64,000 nucleotides of DNA from Cryptomeria japonica (lineage: Eukaryota > Streptophyta > Pinopsida > Cupressales > Cupressaceae). The translations under genes and the position numbers were made by a program. The DNA lies in the NCBI RefSeq assembly GCF_030272615.1, contig NW_026729151.1:108329-172328 (forward strand). The letters are read 5' to 3'. Below are positions 42,204 through 56,350 of the stretch, piece after piece. Below the pieces are notes generated by a model, which saw nothing but the letters and a program-made list of their open reading frames with translations, had not been told where the DNA came from and made no database searches. Every line of letters starts with the position of its first letter. The stretch's first letter is position 1.

Positions 42204-45200
42204 ATTTTTTTTGGATGAATAGGCAATCCATTAAATAAGTAATAGGTTTACACTATTTACCAAAAAAAGGGGCGGGAGGAAAAGATCACTCCTCCAGAGT
42301 CACACGAGCCCAGCTCAGAAAAAAGGAAACAACTTACAATGTCATAAACATAAAAAAAGCCTAAGCGGATAAAGTAGTAGGAGTGGAAGGAGGCGGATGA
42401 TCCAAATCATTCTTTTTACCCCATACATTAGCAGGGTTATAAGGGGGGTCTGGAAGACTCCACCCATCCTCATCAGCCTCACCATCACCTTCATTGTCTT
42501 TCCACGAAGGAGATATTGCCAAAGCAAGTTGAGGAACCACCTTGGTGAAACTGAGCCAACCAAAGTCTAGCTAATCAAATCCATCAGGAGCCAAAAAGGT
42601 ACCACCACCCATAGGTCACCCAGAAGAAAAGACACCATGATCCAGAGATACAGAACGATGATGCGGGAAATCCCTCCACCCACCAGAGTGGTGACGAGGA
42701 GCCTGGGAACAAGGCATGTGAGAACCGCAAGACTAAGAGTTGCAACCATGCCAATGGCCACTAGCTAGAGAATGGTCACCGAAGGCAATAGAATCTAGTG
42801 AAACTCTAGCAACCATATATGGGGCATTACCCCAATGATCAGGTAAATCCTGTAAGTGGCCCAGCTCCAGAGCTACTTTATTGGCCTGCACCTGGATCTG
42901 TAACATCACATTATTGCATATGCAAGATTTAGTGTACAAAGAAACATGAATATCAAGAGAGATATGAGAAAATAGAAAAACATTTCTATCTTTCTATAAA
43001 CTGGAGAGGATTTCCATCCTGAAAAACATGCCAAACCTAGGTGAATTTGAAGGGAAGCCATGGGGAATCTACTAGCAAAGCCATGTGCCAAGAAAAGGGT
43101 TCAGGTTGAAATGGCTTTAAAAAATCATGAATACAAACCCACAACTGTTGAGCTATTTTATAGAACTAGAAGAGATGCATCAAGGTCTCAAGCATCTCAC
43201 AAAAGGGATAGTGTGGTTAGGCACCCAAAGATGCCTGAGATGAGAGCCAATAGGCAAGCATTGCAAAATAGTACACTAGGAAAAATGGGCTACCTTAGGC
43301 TCAATAATGGCAGACCAAAGAGTCTGAAATTTGTGATGCCAAATACTCTTCGAATACTGCAAATGCCATCTACAATTCAAGGTGGTAACCATAGGCAAAT
43401 GAGTCACAAGAAAGTGGTAACCCATCTTGGGTTTATAATTGCAAAAAGAAGTGTTGGGACACCAATGCCAATTTTTCCACCAAGGCCTCATAAAATGAAT
43501 ACCAATTTTGTATAGCATCTTCAAAGGCAAATCAAAGAGCACAAGCTCAAATGTCTGCTGATCTGGTCGAGCAAGGTGAAACTGGATCTGTAAATTTTCC
43601 TAAGAGTGTATACTCATAGTTGTATGAGAAAAAAGGTCACAAGGAGTAGAGATGCCACATTTATGAAAACGCAGAGCATGCACTCCAGGGACATGAGCGA
43701 AAGGGATCCCTTGAAACTGAATGAGAGGCGACTACCAAATATTGTGCTACTTGAAAGAAAGACCATCACGAAATCCTAGACCATCCCAATGAAGCCAAGG
43801 CTTCATAGCTTCCCAGCCACACCAAATGCTTTTAGAAAAAAAAAGTGCCTTGAATGCGCACTGCGTCTTTCATAAGAAGAAAACCAATCCCCTTCCAAGC
43901 TGACCTATTAACTGGGTGTCCTGAAGAAATACAATTCTGGAGCAACACTTTCCATGCTTTGTTGCCAGGAATATCTCTAATTACCCCTTTCACACAGAGG
44001 GATAAACCTTGTTTCTGACTGGACAAGAGGCGAAGTCCTCCAAGGTCTCAAGGGAGACAACATAAATCCTAAGAAAATCTGTGAAACAAATGATTATATG
44101 TGCCATTGGCCCATAGAAAGTCCCTCAAGATATTATCCAATTTACAATAAGACGCTCTATAAGGAGCCCAGCATGAGGAGTAATAAACATGAGTAGCAAC
44201 AATAACTTTTGAACAAATCTAGAATTTACCAGCCAAAGAAAGAGGCTTGGTAATCCAGTAAGAAAGCTTCTTCTCGATCCTTGCAAGCACCGCATTCCAA
44301 AGGGAAACAATAGACCCTTGAAAGGCAAAGGGAATGCCCAGGAACTGAAAAATTTCCCCATTTTGAATCTATTTCCAACCAAACTGGGATAGCCAAAGGG
44401 GGGTAGGAAGAAAAGAATTCCTGCAATACTGGGTTTTGTGCCACTGAATAGCTGACCTAGAGGCTAAACAAAAAATTTCCAAACAATGAAGGGCTTCTTT
44501 GGCATTATTTTCCTCTTTGAGGAGAGTGAGAAATAAATCATTTGCAAAATGGCCATTAACAGGCTGAGAAGGTAAGTTGAACAGAGAAATCCCCCTGACA
44601 CGTCCAGCAGAAATGACGAAGGCAACAAAATACCTAAAACCTTCCACAGCAAGCACATACAAGGATGGTGCAAGAGGGAATCCTTGGCGGATGGATCTAT
44701 GAAGATCAAAAGATAAAGAGTGGCTACCATTAATGATGATGCAAGCAGAAGCATCACCAAAAATTATTTGAATAGACTGAATGAAGCGAGGACCAAAGCC
44801 TATATCTTTAAGCTTAGCAAGAATAAAAGGCCATTCAATTCGATCATAAGCTTTAGCAAAATCAATTTTAATAAAAAGGGCTTTCTGCGAAGAGCATCCG
44901 GCCCTTTCAATACCTTCACAAACCACAACAATATTTTCTAGAATAAACCTGGATTTAATAAAACCAGTTTTCTCAGGTCACACAATATGCAGAAGCAAAT
45001 GTCTGATTTTGAGCGCCAAGGCTTTCACAATTATCTTATAGGAGACATTAAGCAATGTAATTGGTTGCCAATTACAAATATCTTCTAGATCACCAACTTT
45101 GGTAATGAACACTAATACATTTGGTCTATAATTCCAATGGAGGTTTCCGATGGAGAAGGTATATTGTGACCAAATTTGATTTTTTTTAAGAAATGCACGA

Positions 45201-45440
45201 ATTCGTCAAAATTCTGATGATAATTTCACATTTGGCTTCAACAGAGAAGACATTAGCAATGAAATTTGTTTTTTTTTCAAAAAAGTGCCCTTGTTTGTCG
45301 AAATTGCGAGGACAATGGGCATTATCCTTAAAAAAAAAAAGAGGGCAAGTCATTTGTGACATTTGCAATCTTGCACAGGCTTCCTCGTCGAGCTCAACCC
45401 CTAGAAAGATCAAACGGCACACTCACCATTTGAGGTAGAA
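42204..45440 (-). mobile_element. Decayed LINE, copy B
   Basis: Counterpart of 1,962-5,190. The 3' end is at the T-run near 42,204. The RT frame is better preserved than in copy A. Confidence 0.85.
44369..44926 (-). pseudogene. LINE reverse transcriptase, longest open piece, copy B
   Basis: This 185-codon minus-strand frame holds KALFIKIDFAKAYDRIEWPF (first catalytic Asp), FGDASACIIINGS, SIRQGFPLAPSLYVLAVEGF, HFANDLFLTLLKE (second block, with D replaced by N) and ALHCLEIFCLASRSAIQWHK. This is the RT palm of plant L1-type LINEs. The frame is closed in copy A by a CAG-to-TAG change at 4,643-4,645. Upstream text (NWQPITLLNVSYKI, 45,000-45,110) continues the domain in broken form. Confidence 0.92.
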
Positions 45441-48400
45441 TCTTCACCTTCATTTCGGATTTGCACAACATTTGCATGAGGAATTTTGGATTTGCATAAT
45501 ATTTGCATAATTTATGGAATTGCTTGTGTAGAATCTTCACGATTCGAGGTAGCTGAATCTTCGCCTTCATTCATTGATATGCATATATGAGAAATTGTGT
45601 GCGTCTCACCCATTGCTTGAGCTATCCACTGCATTTCACAACTACCCTTGCTTTGTCGTTCCTAGGTCATCAGAAATCTTTTAATGTTGCCCCCATGCCT
45701 CGGTTGTCGATGTTCAGTCTTCCCATTTCGCCACCATGAATTCTATACACCCCGGAGGGAAATCGACCTCTGCTTCTCTTTTCTCTCTCTCCCACCCTGC
45801 CCCTACCATGGCAATAGGACGTATACACGGCGAAGAATGAGCTTACCAATTCTAGGGACGTATCTAGCATAGGAAGAAGATATGCCTAAGTCTAAGAGCA
45901 TACTATAAAGCATCTAATTTTAAGAGACTCGATTATTACAGTCATGATCAAACATAACATGCATCTTTCCAAAGAATTAGTTTCACGAAGATGTGTCTAG
46001 GCCTAGAAGACAAAAAAAGTAGCTATAAGTTACAACAGTCAAAAGCATAGGGATATATACCTATGATTAAGAATTAAAAGGAGTAAACGATAGTCTAAGT
46101 CAGATTTTATAGTGAAATGAAGTGCATGTTGTCACAATAGTCTTATCAATTAAAATGATTGTCTTTCATCATTAACTTCAAATAAAACAATGACATCGTC
46201 ACCATGCTAGATCACATTTAAAATAGTTTCAGATGGGAGTCACGGTTATTTTAACTGTCACAAAGTACACATTCATGAAGTATTAAATAGAATAGCCAAG
46301 ACAGAGGTCCTCATGAGAGGAATACAAGTTCATTGTATGTGTAAACAGTCTTTAGGATTACAACACACAAATTTTCATTTACAATCAAAGATCACAATGA
46401 TAGTGAAGACCTACATAGTCCTAGAGGAAGTAAAGGGACAACCCAGGCTTGTGATTTGGGTTCAATATCAACATCAATGAATACCATAGAAGTAGTGATA
46501 GAAAAAACAATGTATATACTACTTGTTACTATTTTGTGGCTGTCTCTTTTTTATAGGCTTTGTCCTAACTTTTTCTCTTTGGTTGGGTTGTCACTGAGAT
46601 TTACATTTCAAACCTTTGCCCATTATCTCACTATTATTAATTTGGCTAGGACTGTTATCACTTGTACTTTTCCATGTGTATTTGGTTCTTATTGTGTATC
46701 ATCTTCTCATGACTTCTTCAGGAGGCTGACACAACACTATCCTAGAAGATCTTTACTATATTTTCAATGAAACTTGGGTTTTTTACTTCCTAATTTTGTT
46801 GGTGTAGCTATTCCTTCCTATGTCTTCTTGTAATTTGTGCTTCAAAGTGATGTGTTGCTCACAATTCTTTTCCTTAGACCTATACATAAGGCTTGTCATT
46901 GTCATCTACATACCGCAGTTATACTATGCTCTCAGACTTAGGCATATCTGTGTTTCCTTGTACATTTATAAATGTGCATGAGAGTCATCTTGAACCAGTT
47001 CTAGGGAGGTATCTAGAAGAGGAAGCTTCATAACATTACACTTTGTGTTAATATGTTCCAAACATATATGTAAATAAAAAATTGAAAAATATACCTCAAT
47101 TTTGAAATGCTTTAATGTTTCTAGAACATGTTAGTGTATGCTTTTATCATAGAAAAACATAATGTAGTTGATCATAACTGATGTAACAAAGTTGTATCTT
47201 TGAATGTCTTGTTCCTTGATTATAGATCTATGCTCAATTGATTTGAATTGCTTGATTGAAAACTTGGTAGATGTGGGTTGGAGTTAATAGGGGTTTGAAA
47301 TGAGAAATAGACTTGTATCTATATGCAACTTGCACCTTTTCAAATTGAACTTTTCGAAAAGTCCAAATTTGGAGAGGAAATTCCTACTATTTGTGAATCC
47401 AACATTCATCTTTCAAATTTTAGGTCCAATTGCCATGAATAAGGGTTCCCAAGACCCTAGTCCTAGAACATTATGCCATGAGGAACATCATGAGTAAGGG
47501 AATGAACCAAATTTATTGAAACGTTCTGAAACCTAAGTATAATTAGGCATAAATAAGGCACAACCACTAAAGTGAGTCCAAACCTAGTGTATATTTATAA
47601 AGAGATACAACTTATGATGCAATATTTAGCCCCCTCTTAGCAAGAGTCTAAAATTATGCTCATGTACTCTTGGGAAAATATGGAGAAACCAAATATTCTT
47701 TCACCAAGATATTGAAGAGTCAAGATGACTACAAGTTTGGAAAGGTGGTAGCTCCCAAGACTTATGATATTCTCAATCTACAATATTGAGATAAAAGGGA
47801 AGTACAAAGTGAGTAATATGAGAAACATTGGTAACATACATGGAGCATGCAAAACACAAAGTTATGACATTTAGAACTAGTAAGATTCATATATTCTCAC
47901 TAGGAACCATGTCAAAAAGACAAGGCATAGATCGAGGACTAGTAAGATCCTTACATAGTTACTAGGAGTCATGTCAGAGACACATAAAGCATGATGCCCA
48001 AGTTAGTAAGATCATCTAATACCTAGTCATAGATCACATTCTAATAACAAATAGAAGGTCATATCTTGGTAACCTAACTAGTCCATGAGTAGTGGCTCAA
48101 AATGTTATCAAAGCTAGGTTAGGTTAGGAGCCCCAAGAACCTATAATGTGTCTTATAATCAGTGTTGAAAATAATCTACACTCAATCCAACAATGGAATG
48201 GTAAGAAAGTGGGCAGTAGCTCAATGGTAGAAAAATATATTAACAAATAGAATGCCTTAATTTGGATTCCTAGCTATTTTATGAGTATTAGCTTAACATT
48301 TTCATGTGTAAATAACATCTACTCCCACCTTTACCATAGATCCAACTTCGACCATTTCTCCTTCCACAACCTCTAGTCACCTTCATGTACCAAAGCCACT

Positions 48401-49935
48401 AGTACCACACCTTTAGTACTTATATCCTTCACTTATCATCCACCATATGCCCTACTTATCAAATTTATTTCTTCTACATGTAAAAGCCATATGCACAAGA
48501 TGGAATGACAATTGGTAGATGTAAAAGCCATATTCCACAACCTTTGCTAAAATCCTTTATGCCAGTGCCAAAATGTGAGGTTTGTAACAAGCTGCGACAT
48601 CCATCAAAGCATAATAGAGATGAGATTTTTAACAAGATGGAATATCAAACAATGTAGGAAAGCATCGATTAAAAATAAATACAAGATTGCAGTTTATAGA
48701 GTTTACTTCATTTTGTCTTTTTGTGGCATTGAATTTCATAGTGTTTTAAAGAACATATCATAGTTTTTCCAGCCTAGTGTTTACCGAGAGGAGTAAATAA
48801 TGTATAGTTTGGTCTCCCATGCATATAAATTCACCCAAATGTGTGGGAAGACCATTGTTCATGCTATGTATCATATTATGTTGTGTGCAGGGCTCCAAAT
48901 TAGATTTGGTACGTGTTTGGGCATGAGGACAGTCTGATATCTCTATGTATCAGACAGTAAAAAGTAGTAAGAGTGAAGAATTTGGTGGAAAGACCAAGCG
49001 ATAGGTATTTTGAAGTGGTTGATGACAAAGAGAGGGGTCAAGGGACCCTATGAAACCTTCGCAAGGGTTTGTGTATCAAAACCAAATGAAATAGATTAAA
49101 TTTCTATGATTGTCCTAAGGGTATTGATTGTCACAGTCATAGTTTTACTAGTGATATTATTTTTGTTTTGACAGAGTTGTGTTTGTAAACATAAGTGTGG
49201 ACATGTAATGGATTCATGAGATGTCTTAAGACTACATCAATACTTAACAACAACATAGTGTGTAGGCACCTAAAATATGAAAGGACTACATATTGGAAGG
49301 CGTGTGTGATGATGCCATGAAAGGTCTGATATCCCTATGTATCAGACTGAGAAAACCACTGAAAGACAAACAAAAAAATGCATTGAGAAGGCAAAAGGTT
49401 CAATTGCCTAATGTTTGTTGTTGAAGTGATGTGTGGGGACCCTGCCAAGTCAAATACCTTGTTGTAGTTTCAAAGTGTGGAAAAAGAATAAGCATTTTAT
49501 TTACCGTCCTAATAGACCATCCATCATAACAATGATTACCAATGATGTGTGTGTTACAAACAAAGGTCTAGAGGAAGGCGCTTTCTATTGTAATACCAAG
49601 TGAGTGTTCATAGACCTTGTGTAGGGTCCTCCAATACTAGAGTAAGGAGTTCGAAGCCTAAATACATTGATTTGGCCTTGTGGCCATCAATCAGTGTTGA
49701 CCCAATAGGAGAAGTCTTGAGACTGATAATTTTGGAAGTTTGGCATTGTTGAGAGCCAACACCTGTGTAAACCCCGTCTTCATGTATTATGATTAGTTGC
49801 CATGATACTTGACCCTATCCTCATGGTGTTGGCTCCATTCATATTGGTGTGTTTTGTTGAAGAAACATGATGTGAGAAGTTTGATGTAGAGGCAAGGGTA
49901 GAACTCAGTATTTCATATTAGTGATGTACAACTTC
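45441..49935. other. Non-coding DNA, copy B
   Basis: Counterpart of 5,191-9,701, with the same small repeats and hairpins. The hairpin at 49,324-49,347 is perfect here. No gene recognised. Confidence 0.6.
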
Positions 49936-50324
49936 TTATTAATAACTTCTTAAAATAGTTATGTACTATTCCAACTTAGAGATTGAGCTCAAGATTACGA
50001 AAATATTCCATTATAATTTTTGGCCCATCATCGAGAGTCATTGCCCATTTGGACAACCTACCCACCACATCGTTTCTTGATCTAATCGCATGCCAAAATT
50101 CAAATTCCTCAAAAGTTTCTAATAAATGCTTGGCAATAGTTATATATTTATTCAAATTTCAAGCATGTATTTCACCCTTTTTTATTGCATAATAATAATC
50201 AAGGAATTTCCTTCAAGCTGTATTTTCAAGAAGCCCAATTTTTTTTCAGCATTTTCAACTCTTCAATAGCTGTCTAAGCCTCGACATCATTGTTCTTTCC
50301 CTCCACAAGTTTTGAAGCTCATAT
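49936..50324 (-). pseudogene. LINE-type RNase H relic, minus-strand arm, copy B
   Basis: Counterpart of 9,702-10,090, inverted relative to 59,070-59,447. Broken by the same stops. Confidence 0.75.
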
Positions 50325-50865
50325 TTGGATCCGTTTTAGGGAGCATGTCCAAATCTTCTTATGTTGCTCAGATCTAGGTGTGTGCCTCAATTTGATGACT
50401 ATAGCTCACTGTTTCCGCATGTTTACCTTCATTTTCAACACTTTTCCCTAATTTCAGCATTTCAACTCACAAAAGAGGGTAAACAAATTCACACGCCCTT
50501 GAATCCAATTAGAATTCAGTCCTTATCATTAGTGGTTTGTTATTGAATCTATTGGATTCACCCCTCTTTTGAATGTCATGGCAAATTAGCGGTTTTTATA
50601 TATCGAATGGTGGAAACCCTAATTTTTCACCATTACAGAGATGAAATATGTCTTATTATATTTTATATAAATGTTTTAGATATGTTTTATACTAATTAAT
50701 TATAATTTCATTATATCAAAATAGTCGTTTTTCATATATATAACTATTTGTATAGCTTGTTTCACATAAAAAATCTTAAATCATTTATTTTTTTTTATAT
50801 TAAAGTAATGTATGTCCATTATAAAATTTAAATATTATTTTAATTTTATTTATTTTGATCATTTA

Positions 50866-51448
50866 TTTGTCATTCTTCTCTAAAATAAAAATAAAAATAA
50901 AATAAATATTTCTCTTGACTATTCTACATAATCATTTGTTCACTTATTTGTATAAGCATAACTTTATTAGAAAATTATAGAACAAACTCCTTAAAAATAT
51001 AAATTATTGTTTTTTCTCTAAAATAAAATAAATAATAAATAATAATTCTATTACCTACTCTCCACAACAAGTTATTTGCTGAAGGGCATAAATTTAGTGT
51101 ACAACTATAGAATTAACCTTTTAGAAATGCCCCATTCTCTCCTAAAACCCAAAAAAGAAAATAATATTTTCTTACCTACCTGACAACTATCTCATCACAC
51201 GCTGCTCACGAGGCATATGTTTAGAGAAAAATTATACAAACAAATCCTTGAAATCTTAACAACTCTATGTAACCATTGGATCACTTATTTGGCACAACTT
51301 ATTGGATCACAAGATAGGCAACTCCTTGAAAAATGAAATTATCGGTTTTCCTTGAAAATAAAACAATGTTTCTCTTACCTACCCTTCTTAACTATTGGAT
51401 GGTTTAAATTAAACCATTAATTTTCCCTACCTACCCACTACCTACTTT
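50866..51448 (+). repeat. Degenerate minisatellite, copy B
   Basis: Counterpart of 10,632-11,215, with small length differences in A-runs. Confidence 0.5.
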
Positions 51449-51692
51449 GAGTAATTTCTATTTAGACATTCAACTATTTATTTTTCTCCATGGCTCAATT
51501 TCCTCTAATGTGTCTTGTATCTAATTGCATTCGCTTGTTTGAATGGCCAAGAAGGTACAAAACTTGTGGATTAGGAGTAGAGTGTGTTCAGAATTTTAAT
51601 GTTGCTGTGCTATGACAATAAAAAGCTTTCAATGGATGGAGGAAAGTAAATCTTTCAATTTTGAGTTCATTTTTTCCCCTTTTTGAATATAG

Positions 51693-52211
51693 AGTCTAGG
51701 TTGTTTCATTCCTCGAGTGTGGTGGAGAACACCAACAATAGGGAGGAGACAAGTAGAAGAAATGTGTCATCAAGATGGAGGTCAAGAAAGGTAAGTATTA
51801 TATTTCCTTTGTCCTTAATAGTTTTATTCAAAACTAGTAATTATGTCAAGAGGCATGTACAATGAAGTCAAAATGTCCCTAAACAAAAATCCATTTTTGA
51901 AACAATTTGACATGCGAATGAGAGGTAAATGCATGAAATATGTTATGTTTCAGTTTTTGTGGAAGTGTTGTTTTATTATTCCAAATAAAATAGAACCCTC
52001 ACCACTTGGTGTTTAGTATTTAGAAAAAACATTTATTTTACAGATGATTCTCTTCTATTATAAGATATCTCTATTATTTTTTACATATATTTTTTAAATA
52101 TTTGATATACTAATATTATAAAATTCATATATATACTGATTCATGTTCATGTGCATGCAGGAAGGAGAAGATAATGGTAGATTTTTATTGCAGAAATTAT
52201 GCAATAAATGA
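51693..52211 (+). CDS. Possible two-exon gene end, unidentified, copy B
   Basis: Counterpart of 11,460-11,978. Donor AAG|GTAAGT and acceptor gcatgcag are both kept and the joined frame again ends LCNK-stop. One base change turns a Ser codon into Arg (ETSRRNVSSR). Family unknown. Confidence 0.25.
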
Positions 52212-52263
52212 TTTGTAATTGATATTGCATCCTGATAGAAAAAGTTTATTACAATATTATTGT

Positions 52264-52563
52264 GATCCCAGAACAAGCCAAAGCCGCTACATGGATACTG
52301 AGAACCCCATGCAGCCACTCCTGGAGGTTGCCTCGGGTCTGCCATGTGGCCGAAACCATTATCTGCACTGTGCTCGGAGGAGACAGATTGGGCCTGTTTT
52401 ATGAGAGCAAACGGAATCGTCTGCGCCAGGCAACCAACCCTGGCGTGGCGGCTACTTTTCATGAAGGTACCAGATTATATATATCTTTGTTGGGAACGTT
52501 TCTGCCGGCCCCTTCTTCCTCTGGATCCTCTAGCTGGGGTTCACCATAAGGGCAGGTTGTGAG
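52264..52563 (+). pseudogene. AHL pseudogene fragment, left arm, copy B
   Basis: Counterpart of 12,031-12,330 with one or two substitutions. The same frameshifts show that both fragments were dead before the duplication. PPC text LEVASG, AETI, CARRRQ, ANGIVC, GTFLPAP is readable in order. Confidence 0.82.
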
Positions 52564-52833
52564 ATACAGAATCTGATACCTTCCATGGCGCGGCATCACA
52601 TTGCAGACGATTCCGTTGGCGCTCATAACGCAGTCCCCGAGCAAAGTGCATTATACTCTCGGCCATATCGCAGTCCCCCGACCACTTCAAGGAGGAGCGG
52701 CCGCATGGCGTTCTCATTATCCCGCGAAGGCGTTTTGGGCTTGTTCTTAGACACAGGATGCCGTCCCCAGGGCTTCCCAAGGAGGCGACCATCTTGTATC
52801 TCCAAGAGAATGGGAGCTTCTCCGAAGAATTGA
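52564..52833 (-). pseudogene. AHL pseudogene fragment, right arm, copy B
   Basis: Counterpart of 12,331-12,600. AT-hook remnant GKPWGRHPVSKNKPK and PPC text MAESIMHFAR and ANGIVCNV. It is tail to tail with the left arm. Confidence 0.82.
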
Positions 52834-53794
52834 ATAACCTTGTGGACAGCATTCTTTGTGATTATATGAAGCCCTTAGCTTGCAGAGGTTGGGAGTGTTT
52901 AAGAAGTGTATTTTTAGTGTGAAGGGCAATTGTATCCTTTTTCTCTAAGTGAACTGAGTGTTCTTATCGGTGTTACAAGTAGTACACTTGTGACCTTCTT
53001 GACCAAAAGCATTGCAGACAATGGGGACTTTCATATTCAATTTCCTCCTGACCCACTTACCATACCTATAAAAGAGGATAAGATCAGAAGGGAGAACCTT
53101 ATCATATTCCACCAACATGTAGGATATCTCAAACAATAGATGCTTGATGAATTTAGTGATAGGGTTAAAATCATATTTAAAATTGTCTCAAAGTGTTAGT
53201 AAAAGACATGAGAACCTTTTCACTCCAAAATTTGAGTGACAAATGGACTCAAACAAGGAACATAAATTTATTTTGAGAGTTGAAACCAAAGGATCACCTG
53301 GGAAAACAAAGGTCATTCAAGAAAAAGAACCAAGGTTCCCCATTATGGATCTTGAAACAATCCTCAAAATCAGGAAAGGAATGTTGCCACAAAATGTGAT
53401 GATAAGAGAACTACCTAGCCATTCCAACAGACTCGGCAAGAAAAGTGTCTATAACGTCCACAAAAATCTGCTATCTATGGGGAGAAACAAGAGTCACCTT
53501 TGGCTCGTCCTACACAAAGCTTGTAGACGGAACCGAAACTCCAGGAGCTTCCACACCCACATTCATATTTGAACTATTCAAAAACTCTTCATTGAGGTCA
53601 TTGTCTTCATCTTGAGAGTCATCAAGAATACAAATCCATTAAAGTCCTCGATGCAAAAAGTTTTGAATCTTGCTAGAGACAAGTGGTGAGGGTTCTATTT
53701 TATTTGGAGTGTACTATTAGTGGTTATGGCTAACTTGGCACACCCACATATCTTAAAGGACTTTTTGTTGTCTTTGTATGCCACTTACCTGTTT

Positions 53795-53889
53795 CTAGCT
53801 ATTGTTCTAGCTTTTGGGTAGTAAGAACAATCGTTTTTTATAGCTATTGTTCTAGCTTCTGGGTAGTAAGAACAAATTCTTTTTGTTTT
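53795..53889 (+). repeat. Two-unit tandem repeat of ~49 bp, copy B
   Basis: Counterpart of 13,562-13,656. Confidence 0.85.
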
Positions 53890-54963
53890 CTCTGTATTCA
53901 ACTTAACTAATACACACTATTTAGAATTTAATAAAAGTACTTATGAAGGCATAAACATTAATGACATAAAAAATTATTAATTACTATGAATATGAAGGAG
54001 TAGATAGTAAAAGCTAGATCAATATTTGAAAGAAATTAAAGATGCAATTTTTCACATGTCTTAAAATAGGTGGTATTCTTAGATATCAATCTTCAACTCT
54101 TACTATCTCTTTGTCACTGTATTTGATTATACTTTTTCTTTTCATACAATACTTTTAAATTTTATAAGAATAGCAAATAATTTTGATAATTAGGAATATA
54201 AAATATCTGTTGTATGAAATTTTCATCTAAACTTAAATAGTAAAAACGATTGTATATTATATCTTTTTGTGTTGAGAATAGAAGCTTGTTAAGGGTTTGG
54301 GACCTTTGTTCCCGCCAATTGGATGCTCTGGTCAAAAGCCTTGCATTCTTAAAGGGATGCTTCCTTCTTGGTGTCTGTTGGTCTCACTGCTTGTGAATTC
54401 CAATTAATAATGTAATCCAAATTATATTATAAAATATTTCAATTTATTAATTGATAACAAATTTTTTATTTTATATTAAATTTTCCTATTAAATATTATA
54501 AATGAAATTAAAATGTAAGAAGAGAGTTTTTTATTTTATATTAAATTTTCCTATTAAATATTATAAATCAAATTAAATTAAAATGTAAGATGGGAGTTCT
54601 TCTAGAATACAAGTTTGTAGTGGATGCCTCCATCATTCAATACTAATTACACAAACCGATCATAAATTATTTAAACTTTGAGTGTACCTTCTTAAATTTA
54701 TTTTAATTTTTTATTGAGATTCACCGAAACGTTTTCTTCAATAATATGATGTAAAAAAAGAGTAATATTAGTGCTCCAGTTTTACATATGAATTTGGGTC
54801 TCCAATACACTGCCCCTTATTTGTTTTATCCAATGCATGTCCTCTCTAACAAGAACGACATTACAACATTTAGTGTCACACCATAGTAATCATAGTAATC
54901 CAAGGCAGCAAATCTTAAATCTAAATATTAAATTTTTGCTATCACCTCTCGCCTACAATCACC

Positions 54964-54975
54964 TTTATATAGATT
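54964..54975 (+). promoter_or_regulatory. TATA box of the GARP gene, copy B
   Basis: ctttatatagat lies about 80 bp upstream of the ATG at 55,045, unchanged from copy A. Confidence 0.55.
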
Positions 54976-55044
54976 TCAATCACTCTATTCTTAAACTCAT
55001 CCTTGTTTCAGCGGTTGTTTGACAAAGTTTAGCAGCAGAGAAAA

Positions 55045-55769
55045 ATGGAGAATGAAGAAGGAAGAGAGATTCTTATTTTTGGTAAAAGGATTCGAGTAGG
55101 AGGAGAGAACAATGGGTCTGTTTCTCATGAGAATGGAAATGAGAAAGGAGAAAAGAGGAAGTACATTAAATCTTTAATGCCCAGGATTCGTTGGACCTCT
55201 GATTTGCATGATAGTTTTCTTCGAGCAGTGCAACAACTTGGAGGTCCCAACAGTGAGCATTCATTCAATCTTTCACTTTTCTTTATTAAGTTTTTTGTGT
55301 CGGTAGATATAGAATTCTAAATTCGTTTTAGTTTTGATATTGGTTTAGAATTCTAAATTTTTTTTAGTTTTGATATTGGTTTAGAATTCTAAATACTGTA
55401 TAATATAAATTATGTTTGATTTATCTAGAATATCTTGTTCATACTTAATCCAATCTGTCCATCTATTTGTTATTTTTTTTTTCATTGAATTGTTGTAAAT
55501 TTAATACTCTATTTACAGAAGCATCCCCCAAACAACTTGTAGAGCTCATGGGTGTTGAAGGGCTTACCCACCCTCAAGTGAAAAGCCATCTACAGGTACT
55601 GCTAAATTAATGTAATCACCCATGAGTTTGTAATAGGAAAAAGAAACCCTAATTCTAATATATACTTTTTTTCCATTTGTTTTCTCATTCTCTCCCAAAT
55701 AAATCCTTAGTTTTTCATTGTTATTGACAAATGCAGGGATATAGATGTAAACTTCAAAAGCCAACATAG
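55045..55769 (+). CDS. GARP (G2-like) Myb-domain protein, short form, copy B
   Basis: Exons are 55,045-55,252, 55,519-55,595 and 55,737-55,769. Splice sites and all coding bases I compared are the same as in copy A, including the TAG stop. The predicted product of about 105 residues has the Trp of the first helix (RIRWTSDLH), LGG, the central helix SPKQLVELM and the recognition-helix signature VKSHLQGYR. Further downstream this copy differs: it has a single 519-bp-type unit and lacks the next ~340 bp. If transcribed, its 3' UTR would therefore differ from copy A. Whether it is expressed cannot be told here. Confidence 0.65.
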
Positions 55770-55862
55770 AAGCTTCCTCAATCAAATGCAGGTTTATTAC
55801 TCGAAGATAAAGACAAGTCACAAGTCATAACTTCAGACAAGCTTCTAGTTTAAATATTTTTT

Positions 55863-56350
55863 ATTGAAAACAATGGCTGCAATGCAGCTTTAGTGGCTGC
55901 AAAGGACTGCAAAATTGATGATTTTGATTTTGATTTGAGAACTTGTAGGTTAATCGTACTGAAAAAACTCTTATTATAAAGCTTTCCAGAGGATAAACTG
56001 GGTTATGTTATTTGTCAGCTACCTTCAGGAAAATAATCTCCAACTGTTATTAAAGTTTCGTATTCATGTTTATGGTGGTGTTCTTATTTTACTTAGATCT
56101 GCTCCTTCCTTGTTGGATGGTTTTCACTTGACTTTCATTCATCCATGATGGTATTGTTTATTCTGATCCTCAATTTATCTGCAGCCTATATGGACTCTTT
56201 TTCCTCTCTGACATGTAAAGTTCGTAGTTTAATAATTTATTGTTAGTTATAAGAATTTTGATCATTCTGATCCTTATGGTCTCTTTTTTTTCATCTGTCT
56301 CACATGCCAAGTTAGAGAAAAAAATTTCGAGAAGAAAACTGGAATTAAAG
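55863..56350 (+). repeat. Single unit of the 519-bp repeat, truncated, copy B
   Basis: Begins attgaaaacaatggctgc as in copy A but ends at ggaattaaa, joined to gatatgatcttgc. The former exon-4-like text is therefore cut after KKTGIK. Diagnostic bases match unit 2 of copy A. Confidence 0.85.
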